Origin: Bathymodiolus brooksi
Taxonomy: Eukaryota > Mollusca > Bivalvia > Mytilida > Modiolidae
Length of the DNA stretch: 64,000 nucleotides
NCBI GenBank assembly: GCA_963680875.1
Contig: OY804588.1
Coordinates: forward strand, 93,676,233 to 93,740,232
Direction of reading: 5' to 3'
Position 1 is the first letter of the stretch, and each line of letters begins with the position of its first letter. This document shows, one piece after another, positions 44,801 to 56,960 of this stretch. Below the pieces are notes generated by a model, which was given only the letters and a program-made list of their open reading frames with translations, had not been told where the DNA came from and did no database searches. A program made the translations under genes and the position numbers.

Positions 44801-47800
44801 TGGATGATTCGGCTATGATAATGTGTACTGTTAAGAGGAGTTATTGGATGATTCGGCTATGATAATGTGTACTGTTAAGAGGAGTTATTGGATGATTCGG
44901 CTATGATCATGTGTACTGTTAAGAGGAGTTATTGGATGATTCGGCTATGATCATGTGTACTGTTAAGAGGAGTTATTGGATGATTCGGCTATGATCATGT
45001 GTACTGTTAAGAGGAGTTATTGGATGATTCGGCTATGATCATGTGTACTGTTAAGAGGAGTTATTGGATGATTCGGCTCTGATCATGTGTACTGTTAAGA
45101 GGAGTTATTGGATGATTCGGCTATGATAATGTGTACTGTTAAGAGGAGTTATTGGATGATTCGACTATGATAATGTGTACTGTTGAGAGGAGTTATTGGA
45201 TGATTCGACTATGATAATGTGTACTGTTGAGAGGAGTTATTGGATGGTTCGACTATGATAATGTGTACTGTTAAGAGGAGTTATTGGATGGTTCGACTAT
45301 GATAATGTGTACTGTTAAGAGGAGTTATTAGATGATTCGACTATCATAACGTGTACTGTTGAGAGGAGTTATTGGATGGTTTGACTATGATAACGTGTAC
45401 TGTTGAGAGGAGTTATTGGATGGTTTGACTATGCTAACGTGTACTGTTGAGAGGAGTTATTGGATGGTTCGACTATGATAACGTGTACTGTTAAGAGGAG
45501 TTATTAGATGATTCGGCTATGATAATGTGTACTGTTGAGAGGAGTTATTGGATGGTTTGACTATGATAACGTGTACTGTTGAGAGGAGTTATTGGATGGT
45601 TCGACTATGATAACGTGTACTGTTGAGAGGAGTTATTGGAAGATTCGACTATGATAATGTGTACTGTTGAGAGGAGTTATTGGATGATTCGACTATGATA
45701 ACGTGTACTGTTGAGAGGAGTTATTGGATGGTTTGACTATGATAACGTGTACTGTTGAGAGGAGTTATTGGATGGTTCGACTATGATAACGTGTACTGTT
45801 AAGAGGAGTTATTAGATGATTCGGCTATGATAATGTGTACTGTTGAGAGGAGTTATTGGATGGTTTGACTATGATAACGTGTACTGTTGAGAGGAGTTAT
45901 TGGATGGTTCGACTATCATAACGTGTACTGTTGAGAGGAGTTATTGGATGGTTTGACTATGATAACGTGTACTGTTGAGAGGAGTTATTGGATGGTTTGA
46001 CTATGCTAACGTGTACTGTTGAGAGGAGTTATTGGATGGTTCGACTATGATAACGTGTACTGTTAAGAGGAGTTATTAGATGATTCGGCTATGATAATGT
46101 GTACTGTTGAGAGGAGTTATTGGATGGTTTGACTATGATAACGTGTACTGTTGAGAGGAGTTATTGGATGGTTCGACTATGATAACGTGTACTGTTGAGA
46201 GGAGTTATTGGATGATTCGACTATGATAATGTGTACTGTTGAGAGGAGTTATTGGATGATTCGACTATGATAATGTGTACTGTTGAGAGGAGTTATTGGA
46301 TGGTTCGACTATGATAATGTGTACTGTTAAGAGGAGTTATTGGATGATTCGACTATGCTAATGTGTGCTATTGAGAGGAGTTATTGGATGATTCGGCTGT
46401 GATAATGTGTACTGTTAAGAGGAGTTATTAGATGATTCGGCTATGATAATGTGTACTGTTAAGAGGAGTTATTGGATGATTCGGCTATGATCATGTGTAC
46501 TGTTAAGAGGAGTTATTGGATGATTCGGCTATGATAATGTGTACTGCTAAGAGGAGTTATTAGATGATTCGGCTATGATCATGTGTACTGTTAAGAGGAG
46601 TTATTAGATGATTCGGCTATGTTCATGTGTACTGTTAAGAGGAGTTATTGGATGATTCGGCTATGATCATGTGTACTGTTAAGAGGAGTTATTGGATGAT
46701 TCGGCTATGATCATGTGTACTGTTAAGAGGAGTTATTGGATGATTCGGCTATGATCATGTGTACTGTTAAGAGGAGTTATTGGATGATTCGGCTATGATC
46801 ATGTGTACTGTTAAGAGGAGTTATTGGATGATTCGGCTATGATAACGTGTACTGTTAAGAGGAGTTATTGGATGATTCGGCTATGATCATGTGTACTGTT
46901 AAGAGGAGTTATTGGATGATTAGGCTATGATCATGTGTACTGTTAAGAGGAGTTATTGGATGATTCGGCTATGATCATGTGTACTGTTAAGAGGAGTTAT
47001 TGGATGATTCGGCTATGATCATGTGTACTGTTAAGAGGAGTTATTGGATGATTCGGCTCTGATCATGTGTACTGTTAAGAGGAGTTATTGGATGATTCGG
47101 CTATGATAATGTGTACTGTTAAGAGGAGTTATTGGATGATTCGACTATGATAATGTGTACTGTTGAGAGAAGTTATTGGATGGTTCGACTATGATAATGT
47201 GTACTGTTAACTGAGAGGAGTTATTGGATGATTCGGCTATGATCATGTGTACTGTTAAGAGGAGTTATTGGATGATTCGACTATGCTAATGTGTGCTATT
47301 GAGAGGAGTTATTGGATGATTCGGCTATGATAATGTGTACTGTTAAGAGGAGTTATTGGATGATTCGGCTATGATAATGTGTACTGTTAAGAGGAGTTAT
47401 TGGATGATTCGGCTATGATAATGTGTACTGTTAAGAGGAGTTATTGGATGATTCGGCTATGATAATGTGTACTGTTAAGAGGAGTTATTAGATGATTCGG
47501 CTATGATCATGTGTACTGTTAAGAGGAGTTATTGGATGATTCGGCTATGATCATGTGTACTGTTAAGAGGGGTTATTGGATGATTCGGCTATGATCATGT
47601 GTACTGTTAAGAGGAGTTATTGGATGATTCGGCTATGATAATGTGTACTGTTAAGAGGAGTTATTGGATGATTCGGCTATGATAATGTGTACTGTTAAGA
47701 GGAGTTATTGGATGATTCGGCTATGATCATGTGTACTGTTAAGAGGAGTTATTGGATGATTCGGCTATGATCATGTGTACTGTTAAGAGGAGTTATTGGA

Positions 47801-50800
47801 TGATTCGGCTATGATCATGTGTACTGTTAAGAGGAGTTATTGGATGATTCGGCTATGATCATGTGTACTGTTAAGAGGAGTTATTGGATGATTCGGCTCT
47901 GATCATGTGTACTGTTAAGAGGAGTTATTGGATGATTCGGCTATGATAATGTGTACTGTTAAGAGGAGTTATTGGATGATTCGACTATGATAATGTGTAC
48001 TGTTGAGAGGAGTTATTGGATGATTCGACTATGATAATGTGTACTGTTGAGAGGAGTTATTGGATGGTTCGACTATGATAATGTGTACTGTTAAGAGGAG
48101 TTATTGGATGGTTCGACTATGATAATGTGTACTGTTAAGAGGAGTTATTAGATGATTCGACTATCATAACGTGTACTGTTGAGAGGAGTTATTGGATGGT
48201 TTGACTATGATAACGTGTACTGTTGAGAGGAGTTATTGGATGGTTTGACTATGCTAACGTGTACTGTTGAGAGGAGTTATTGGATGGTTCGACTATGATA
48301 ACGTGTACTGTTAAGAGGAGTTATTAGATGATTCGGCTATGATAATGTGTACTGTTGAGAGGAGTTATTGGATGGTTTGACTATGATAACGTGTACTGTT
48401 GAGAGGAGTTATTGGATGGTTCGACTATGATAACGTGTACTGTTGAGAGGAGTTATTGGAAGATTCGACTATGATAATGTGTACTGTTGAGAGGAGTTAT
48501 TGGATGATTCGACTATGATAATGTGTACTGTTGAGAGGAGTTATTGGATGGTTCGACTATGATAATGTGTACTGTTAAGAGGAGTTATTGGATGATTCGA
48601 CTATGCTAATGTGTGCTATTGAGAGGAGTTATTGGATGATTCGGCTGTGATAATGTGTACTGTTAAGAGGAGTTATTAGATGATTCGGCTATGATAATGT
48701 GTACTGTTAAGAGGAGTTATTGGATGATTCGGCTATGATCATGTGTACTGTTAAGAGGAGTTATTGGATGATTCGGCTATGATAATGTGTACTGTTAAGA
48801 GGAGTTATTAGATGATTCGGCTATGATCATGTGTACTGTTAAGAGGAGTTATTAGATGATTCGGCTATGTTCATGTGTACTGTTAAGAGGAGTTATTGGA
48901 TGATTCGGCTATGATCATGTGTACTGTTAAGAGGAGTTATTGGATGATTCGGCTATGATCATGTGTACTGTTAAGAGGAGTTATTGGATGATTCGGCTAT
49001 GATCATGTGTACTGTTAAGAGGAGTTATTGGATGATTCGGCTATGATCATGTGTACTGTTAAGAGGAGTTATTGGATGATTCGGCTATGATAATATGTAC
49101 TGTTAAGAGGAGTTATTGGATGATTCGGCTATGATCATGTGTACTGTTAAGAGGAGTTATTGGATGATTCGGCTATGATCATGTGTACTGTTAAGAGGAG
49201 TTATTGGATGATTCGGCTATGATCATGTGTACTGTTAAGAGGAGTTATTGGATGATTCGGCTATGATCATGTGTACTGTTAAGAGGAGTTATTGGATGAT
49301 TCGGCTCTGATCATGTGTACTGTTAAGAGGAGTTATTGGATGATTCGGCTATGATAATGTGTACTGTTAAGAGGAGTTATTGGATGATTCGACTATGATA
49401 ATGTGTACTGTTGAGAGGAGTTATTGGATGGTTCGACTATGATAATGTGTACTGTTAACTGAGAGGAGTTATTGGATGATTCGGCTATGATCATGTGTAC
49501 TGTTAAGAGGAGTTATTGGATGATTCGACTATGCTAATGTGTGCTATTGAGAGGAGTTATTGGATGATTCGGCTATGATAATGTGTACTGTTAAGAGGAG
49601 TTATTGGATGATTCGGCTATGATAATGTGTACTGTTAAGAGGAGTTATTGGATGATTCGGCTATGATAATGTGTACTGTTAAGAGGAGTTATTGGATGAT
49701 TCGGCTATGATAATGTGTACTGTTAAGAGGAGTTATTAGATGATTCGGCTATGATCATGTGTACTGTTGAGAGGAGTTATTAGATGATTCGGCTATGATC
49801 ATGTGTACTGTTAAGAGGAGTTATTGGATGATTCGGCTATGATCATGTGTACTGTTAAGAGGAGTTATTGGATGATTCGGCTATGATCATGTGTACTGTT
49901 AAGAGGGGTTATTGGATGATTCGGCTATGATCATGTGTACTGTTAAGAGGAGTTATTGGATGATTCGGCTATGATAATGTGTACTGTTAAGAGGAGTTAT
50001 TGGATGATTCGGCTATGATAATGTGTACTGTTAAGAGGAGTTATTGGATGATTCGGCTATGATCATGTGTACTGTTAAGAGGAGTTATTGGATGATTCGG
50101 CTATGATCATGTGTACTGTTAAGAGGAGTTATTGGATGATTCGGCTATGATCATGTGTACTGTTAAGAGGAGTTATTGGATGATTCGGCTATGATCATGT
50201 GTACTGTTAAGAGGAGTTATTGGATGATTCGGCTCTGATCATGTGTACTGTTAAGAGGAGTTATTGGATGATTCGGCTATGATAATGTGTACTGTTAAGA
50301 GGAGTTATTGGATGATTCGGCTATGATAATGTGTACTGTTAAGAGGAGTTATTGGATGATTCGACTATGATAATGTGTACTGTTGAGAGGAGTTATTGGA
50401 TGATTCGACTATGATAATGTGTACTGTTGAGAGGAGTTATTGGATGGTTCGACTATGATAATGTGTACTGTTAAGAGGAGTTATTGGATGGTTCGACTAT
50501 GATAATGTGTACTGTTAAGAGGAGTTATTAGATGATTCGACTATCATAACGTGTACTGTTGAGAGGAGTTATTGGATGGTTTGACTATGATAACGTGTAC
50601 TGTTGAGAGGAGTTATTGGATGGTTTGACTATGCTAACGTGTACTGTTGAGAGGAGTTATTGGATGGTTCGACTATGATAACGTGTACTGTTAAGAGGAG
50701 TTATTAGATGATTCGGCTATGATAATGTGTACTGTTGAGAGGAGTTATTGGATGGTTTGACTATGATAACGTGTACTGTTGAGAGGAGTTATTGGATGGT

Positions 50801-53800
50801 TCGACTATGATAACGTGTACTGTTGAGAGGAGTTATTGGAAGATTCGACTATGATAATGTGTACTGTTGAGAGGAGTTATTGGATGATTCGACTATGATA
50901 ATGTGTACTGTTGAGAGGAGTTATTGGATGGTTCGACTATGATAATGTGTACTGTTAAGAGGAGTTATTGGATGATTCGACTATGCTAATGTGTGCTATT
51001 GAGAGGAGTTATTGGATGATTCGGCTGTGATAATGTGTACTGTTAAGAGGAGTTATTAGATGATTCGGCTATGATAATGTGTACTGTTAAGAGGAGTTAT
51101 TGGATGATTCGGCTATGATCATGTGTACTGTTAAGAGGAGTTATTGGATGATTCGGCTATGATAATGTGTACTGCTAAGAGGAGTTATTAGATGATTCGG
51201 CTATGATCATGTGTACTGTTAAGAGGAGTTATTAGATGATTCGGCTATGTTCATGTGTACTGTTAAGAGGAGTTATTGGATGATTCGGCTATGATCATGT
51301 GTACTGTTAAGAGGAGTTATTGGATGATTCGGCTATGATCATGTGTACTGTTAAGAGGAGTTATTGGATGATTCGGCTATGATCATGTGTACTGTTAAGA
51401 GGAGTTATTGGATGATTCGGCTATGATCATGTGTACTGTTAAGAGGAGTTATTGGATGATTCGGCTATGATAATGTGTACTGTTAAGAGGAGTTATTGGA
51501 TGATTCGGCTATGATCATGTGTACTGTTAAGAGGAGTTATTGGATGATTCGGCTATGATCATGTGTACTGTTAAGAGGAGTTATTGGATGATTCGGCTAT
51601 GATCATGTGTACTGTTAAGAGGAGTTATTGGATGATTCGGCTATGATCATGTGTACTGTTAAGAGGAGTTATTGGATGATTCGGATCTGATCATGTGTAC
51701 TGTTAAGAGGAGTTATTGGATGATTCGGCTATGATAATGTGTACTGTTAAGAGGAGTTATTGGATGATTCGACTATGATAATGTGTACTGTTGAGAGGAG
51801 TTATTGGATGGTTCGACTATGATAATGTGTACTGTTAACTGAGAGGAGTTATTGGATGATTCGGCTATGATCATGTGTACTGTTAAGAGGAGTTATTGGA
51901 TGATTCGACTATGCTAATGTGTGCTATTGAGAGGAGTTATTGGATGATTCGGCTATGATAATGTGTACTGTTAAGAGGAGTTATTGGATGATTCGGCTAT
52001 GATAATGTGTACTGTTAAGAGGAGTTATTGGATGATTCGGCTATGATAATGTGTACTGTTAAGAGGAGTTATTGGATGATTCGGCTATGATAATGTGTAC
52101 TGTTAAGAGGAGTTATTAGATGATTCGGCTATGATCATGTGTACTGTTAAGAGGAGTTATTAGATGATTCGGCTATGATCATGTGTACTGTTAAGAGGAG
52201 TTATTGGATGATTCGGCTATGATCATGTGTACTGTTAAGAGGAGTTATTGGATGATTCGGCTATGATCATGTGTACTGTTAAGAGGGGTTATTGGATGAT
52301 TCGGCTATGATCATGTGTACTGTTAAGAGGAGTTATTGGATGATTCGGCTATGATAATGTGTACTGTTAAGAGGAGTTATTGGATGATTCGGCTATGATA
52401 ATGTGTACTGTTAAGAGGAGTTATTGGATGATTCGGCTATGATCATGTGTACTGTTAAGAGGAGTTATTGGATGATTCGGCTATGATCATGTGTACTGTT
52501 AAGAGGAGTTATTGGATGATTCGGCTATGATCATGTGTACTGTTAAGAGGAGTTATTGGATGATTCGGCTATGATCATGTGTACTGTTAAGAGGAGTTAT
52601 TGGATGATTCGGCTCTGATCATGTGTACTGTTAAGAGGAGTTATTGGATGATTCGGCTATGATAATGTGTACTGTTAAGAGGAGTTATTGGATGATTCGA
52701 CTATGATAATGTGTACTGTTGAGAGGAGTTATTGGATGATTCGACTATGATAATGTGTACTGTTGAGAGGAGTTATTGGATGGTTCGACTATGATAATGT
52801 GTACTGTTAAGAGGAGTTATTGGATGGTTCGACTATGATAATGTGTACTGTTAAGAGGAGTTATTAGATGATTCGACTATGCTAATGTGTGCTATTGAGA
52901 GGAGTTATTGGATGATTCGGCTATGATAATGTGCACTGTTAAGAGGAGTTATTGGATGATTCGGCTATGATAATGTGTACTGTTGAGAGGAGTTATTGGA
53001 TGATTCGGCTATGATCATGTGTACTGTTGAGAGGAGTTATTGGATGATTCGGCTATGATCATGTGTACTGTTAAGAGGAGTTATTGGATGATTCGGCTAT
53101 GATCATGTGTACTGCTAAGAGGAGTTATTAGATGATTCGGCTATGATCATGTGTACTGTTGAGAGGAGTTATTGGATGATTCGGCTATGATAATGTGTAC
53201 TGCTGAGAGGAGTTATTGGATGATTCGGCTATGATCATGTGTACTGTTAAGAGGAGTTATTGGATGATTCGGCTCTGATCATGTGTACTGTTAAGAGGAG
53301 TTATTGGATGATTCTGCTATGATAATGTGTACTGTTAAGAGGAGTTATTGGATGATTCGGCTATGATCATGTGTACTGTTAAGAGGAGTTATTGGATGAT
53401 TCGGCTATGATCATGTGTACTGTTAAGAGGAGTTATTGGATGATTCGGCTATGATCATGTGTACTGTTAAGAGGAGTTATTGGATGATTCGGCTATGATC
53501 ATGTGTACTGTTGAGAGGAGTTATTGGATGATTCGGCTATGATAATGTGTACTGTTGAGAGGAGTTATTGGATGATTCGGCTATGATCATGTGTACTGTT
53601 AAGAGGAGTTATTAGATGATTCGGCTATGATCATGTGTACTGTTAAGAGGAGTTATTGGATGATTCGGCTATGATCATGTGTACTGTTAAGAGGAGTTAT
53701 TGGATGATTCGGCTATGATCATGTGTACTGTTAAGAGGAGTTATTGGATGATTCGGCTATGATCATGTGTACTGTTAAGAGGAGTTATTGGATGATTCGG

Positions 53801-53899
53801 CTATGATCATGTGTACTGTTAAGAGGAGTTATTGGATGATTCGGCTATGATCATGTGTACTGTTAAGAGGAGTTATTGGATGATTCGGCTATGATCATG
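41833..53899. repeat. 44-bp minisatellite, about 274 copies, with higher-order repeats
   Basis: The unit starts gaggagttattggatgattc and continues ggctatgatcatgtgtactgttaa. Main variant positions are gattcg/ggttcg/ggtttg, gactat/ggctat, gatcatg/gataatg/gataacg/gctaacg and gttaa/gttga; a 48-bp form has gttaactga. Blocks of 2.2-2.8 kb recur: the 48-bp form lies at 41965, 44389, 47209, 49457 and 51837, and a ggctgtga variant at 43575, 46395, 48643 and 51023. The spacings agree between the two markers (2820, 2248, 2380). All spacings equal a whole number of 44-bp units plus 4. Confidence 0.97.
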
Positions 53900-54058
53900 A
53901 GTCCAAGTAAAGCAATGAAAACGTAGATGTCCAATTTAGTGCGCACGACGCGTTTCTGGAATAACCTTTATCGGGTCATGTTCAAAATATTAGGAAACCA
54001 AATAATTTAAAAGTCTTTTGTGAGCAATAAATCCAGGCTGCCTAAACATGACAGCGAA
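53900..54058 (-). mobile_element. DR1 dispersed repeat, copy D, between two arrays
   Basis: The complement reads gctgtcatgtttaggcagcc, then ggatttattgctcacaaaag, acttttaaattatttggttt, cccgataaaggttattccag, aaacgcgtcgtgcgcactaa and catctacgttttcattgctt. This is the best preserved DR1 3' half in the window. Confidence 0.82.
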
Positions 54059-54958
54059 AATATAATACATGTCTATCTGTGGACTATACAATCAAAATAT
54101 AATACATGTCTATCTGTGGACTATACAATCAAAATATAATACATGTCTATATATGGACTATACAATCAAACTATAATACATGTCTATCTGTGGACTATAC
54201 AATCAAAATATAATACATGTCTATCTGTGGACTATACAATCAAAATATAATACATGTCTATCTGTGGACTATACAATCAAAATATAATACATGTCTATAT
54301 ATGGACTATACAATCAAACTATAATACATGTCTATCTGTGGACTATACAATCAAAATATAATACATGTCTATCTGTGGACTATACAATCAAAATATAATA
54401 CATGTCTATCTGTGGACTATACAATCAAAATATAATACATGTCTATCTGTGGACTATACAATCAAAATATAATACATGTCTATCTGTGGACTATACAATC
54501 AAAATATAATACATGTCTATCTGTGGACTATACAATCAAAATATAATACATGTCTATATGTGGACTATACAATCAAACTATAATACATGTCTATCTGTGG
54601 ACTATACAATCAAAATATAACACATGTCTATCTGTGGACTATATAATACATGTCTATCTGTGGACTATATAATACATGTCTATCTGTGGACTATACAATC
54701 AAAATATAATACATGTCTATATGTGGACTATACAATCAAACTATAATACATGTCTATCTGTGGACTATACAATCAAAATATAACACATGTCTATCTGTGG
54801 ACTATATAATACATGTCTATCTGTGGACTATATAATACATGTCTATCTGTGGACAATATAATACATGTCTATCTGTGCACTATACAATCAAACTATAATA
54901 CATGTTTATCTGTGGACTATTATAATACATGTCTATCTGTGGACTATACAATCAAACT
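54059..54958. repeat. 37-bp minisatellite, about 25 copies with shortened units
   Basis: The unit starts aatataatacatgtctatct and continues gtggactatacaatcaa. Near 54640-54660 and 54810-54850 a shorter 24-bp form (tataatacatgtctatctgt plus ggac) occurs. Variants are tatatatggac and aaactataat. See the inflated SINE-B entry for its origin. Confidence 0.95.
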
Positions 54959-55061
54959 AATCTTGTTGGTCCAATACAAAACATCTAGAACGCCATCTTG
55001 CTCTTTCAAAGATATAGATAAACATGCTCACTTGCCGTAAAACAACAATCACTCATTTTCT

Positions 55062-55328
55062 GAGGGCCCGGGTGGCTCAGTGAGTTAGGTAGTTGGATTA
55101 CCTAACACCTCATAACGCCTATCGACAATACGGCGTGGGTTCGCGCCCGGTTTTGTAAATTACAAAAAAGGTGCACTCGATTCGCAGCCGCAGGTGGTAA
55201 AGTTTACCAGTTGCTTGCCCATGGCCGGTGGTTCTCTCTGGGTACTACGACTTCTTCCACCACTAAAACTGGTCGCCATGATATAGCTGAAATATTGCTG
55301 AAAGTGAAAATCACCAAAAATCAAATAA
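55062..55328 (+). mobile_element. SINE-A inserted in the SINE-B tail, with 15-bp target duplication
   Basis: Intact A box (tggctcagtgag) and B box (gtgggttcgcgcccgg), body cactcgattcgcagccgcag, 3' domain catgatatagctgaaatatt. The last part (aaagtgaaaatcacc) lacks ggcgttaaac. aatcactcattttct (55047-55061) and aatcactcactttct (55329-55343) flank it with one mismatch. It is the best preserved SINE-A promoter here. Confidence 0.93.
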
Positions 55329-55343
55329 AATCACTCACTTTCT

Positions 55344-55618
55344 CTTCTTCCTCAATTAACAGTTAAGCATTTTTCTTTTTCTTTTTTCTTTTTGTCGAAA
55401 ACACATAAATTTCCAAATTCTAAATCTTAATTAATTATAATTATTAATATCTGCATTAATATTGTGTTTATCCTGCAGGATACATGGCATTAATCTATGT
55501 GTATATTTTGTAAGGAGGTCTAGAGGACTTCATATAAGTTGGTATAACTTGCTGCTCAACCCTATTATTTATGTACAATAAAATACTATTAAACTCTAGA
55601 TTGATTGATTGATTTATT
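55344..55618. other. Short AT-rich spacer
   Basis: No feature recognised. Confidence 0.5.
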
Positions 55619-55830
55619 TATTTATTGTGTTTAACGCTACTTTCAGCAATATGTCAGCTATATCATGGCGACCAGTTTTAGTGGTGGAGGAAGCCGGGGT
55701 ACCCGGAGAGAACCATCGACCATGGGTAAGCAACTTGTAAACTTTAGCACTTGCCGCTGCGAGTCGAGTGTTCCCTTTTTGTAATTTACAAAGCCGGGCG
55801 CGAACCCACGCCGTATTGGTGATAGGTTTT
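55619..55830 (-). mobile_element. SINE-A, minus strand, head truncated
   Basis: The complement runs caccaatacggcgtgggttc (B box), gcgcccggctttgtaaatta, cactcgactcgcagcggcaa, actggtcgccatgatatagc and gaaagtagcgttaaacaca. The A-box part is missing. A 202-codon minus-strand frame runs through this copy and the neighbouring DR1; it is a chimera of repeats. Confidence 0.88.
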
Positions 55831-55849
55831 AGACTATAGATGTAATATT

Positions 55850-56010
55850 TCATATCATACAATAAAACAATACAATCATCCTTTGTTTGCCGTTTTATGG
55901 AATAAACACGTAGATATCTGATGTAGTGCTCACGACGTGTTTCTGGAATAACCATAATCTTCATCAGGTGTACGTTCAAAATCGTCAAATTGCATAAAGA
56001 ACTACTACTG
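55850..56010 (-). mobile_element. DR1 dispersed repeat, copy F, minus strand
   Basis: The complement reads gaacgtacacctgatgaaga, then ttatggttattccagaaaca, cgtcgtgagcactacatcag, atatctacgtgttt. No array is attached. Confidence 0.72.
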
Positions 56011-56334
56011 ATTGAAGACTTACCGAAATTCAACATGTACAACACGGGCAGATCAAAGGTTTTGAGTGATGTGGGGGCGTAAAGAAAATAGGCGAGAGGT
56101 AAAAAGTGAAAAATCCCGCGTTCACATAAATTAATCATATCCTTTGCCTCGCCACAAACTTGCCATTTTGTGTAGAATATACTCATTTTTATGCGTTCCT
56201 GTCGTTTTTTTTCCATCAACACCTCTCCATCAGCACGATCAGGTTGACGAATAGGTTGAATAAAGATTATCTACCAATGGACCGAGATTAATAAAATATT
56301 GTTCAATTAAAATTTCATAGAGTGGTCGGGTTAG
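56011..56334. other. Spacer without recognised feature
   Basis: The start of the chimeric minus-strand frame lies here (56222), without any recognised domain. Confidence 0.45.
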
Positions 56335-56590
56335 GGTTAAGGCTATGGTTATGGTGTTTAAAGATACTTTCAACAATATTTCAGTTATTTCATGGCGGTC
56401 AGTTTTCTTGGTGGAGGAAACCGGTGTACCTGGAAAAAAACACGTACCTACCGCAAGTCACTGACACACTTTATCACATAGTACAACTCGCTATGAGTGG
56501 GATTCTAACTCACAACCTCAGTGGTGAGAGACACTGAGTTCATAGGTAGTTGTAGATCTAACTATCATACGATCACGACCAATAATGGCT
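56335..56590 (-). mobile_element. SINE-C, full length, minus strand
   Basis: The complement reads ggtcgtgatcgtatgatagt, then actcagtgtctctcaccact, gaggttgtgagttagaatcc (B box with one change), cactcatagcgagttgtact, cagtgacttgcggtaggtac and gaccgccatgaaataactga. The cgtgatcgtat start is the clearest tRNA-His-like head in the window. Confidence 0.82.
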
Positions 56591-56682
56591 CCTGGAGTGG
56601 TCTGTGTTTCAGCATTGTCGTGGCTTACTGAATATTGCAGTTGTTGGGATTCACACTTCCTAAATAATGTAATTATATATGA

Positions 56683-56880
56683 AACTAATGCCCTCCCCTT
56701 CAGGCATAGTTGATCTTAGCTGATTTTGGTTATCCTGTTTAGGCCCTTTGGTTTACTGGCACACAAAAGACTTTTGAATTGGTTGCCAATCTTTTGATTT
56801 TGAGCGTACCTGATAAATGTTATACCAGAAACGTATCATCAGCACGACATTAGATATCAACGACTTTCTTATTTTTATGA
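56683..56880 (+). mobile_element. DR1 dispersed repeat, copy B (no internal array)
   Basis: gaaactaatgccctcccctt, then caggcatagttgatcttagc (a single 16-bp unit), tgattttggttatcctgttt, cttttgattttgagcgtacc, tgataaatgttataccagaa, acgtatcatcagcacgac and tagatatcaacgacttt. It is the key un-amplified comparison for the arrays at 0.56-1.1 and 26.2-26.8 kb. Confidence 0.82.
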
Positions 56881-56960
56881 TTTATCTTTTTTATTAAAAT
56901 TTGTTTTTATTTTGTTTGTTTTAGTTTCTTTTGTTTTTTCTTTTATTATTTTGTTGTTGT

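Larger units (their letters stand above)
41697..55061 (+). mobile_element. One SINE-B copy inflated to 13.4 kb by internal arrays
   Basis: The head (41697-41832) has cttcggtgttgtagaggtta, then catcgtgggttcaatcca (B box) and aacgtagcattaggagatgg. The reference SINE-B at 15.6 kb has the same order (cacgcaactttaaagagaaa), then gagcaaagactgg. Here the sequence turns into the 44-bp array. After an inserted DR1 copy comes the 37-bp array, whose unit holds acatgtctatctgtggact; the next SINE-B body segment is acatgtctacccgcggact (16 of 19, all differences C to T). After the arrays the SINE tail resumes: cttgttggtccaatacaaaa, then gtaaaacaacaatcactcat. Order and strand all agree, so head, body pieces and tail are read as one copy. 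The derivation of the 44-bp unit from the body is the weakest link. Confidence 0.7.

Noticed and set aside
55614..56222. 202-codon minus-strand frame
   Set aside because: It reads through a SINE-A and a DR1 copy; the rest has no recognisable domain. A chimera of repeats is the simplest explanation.
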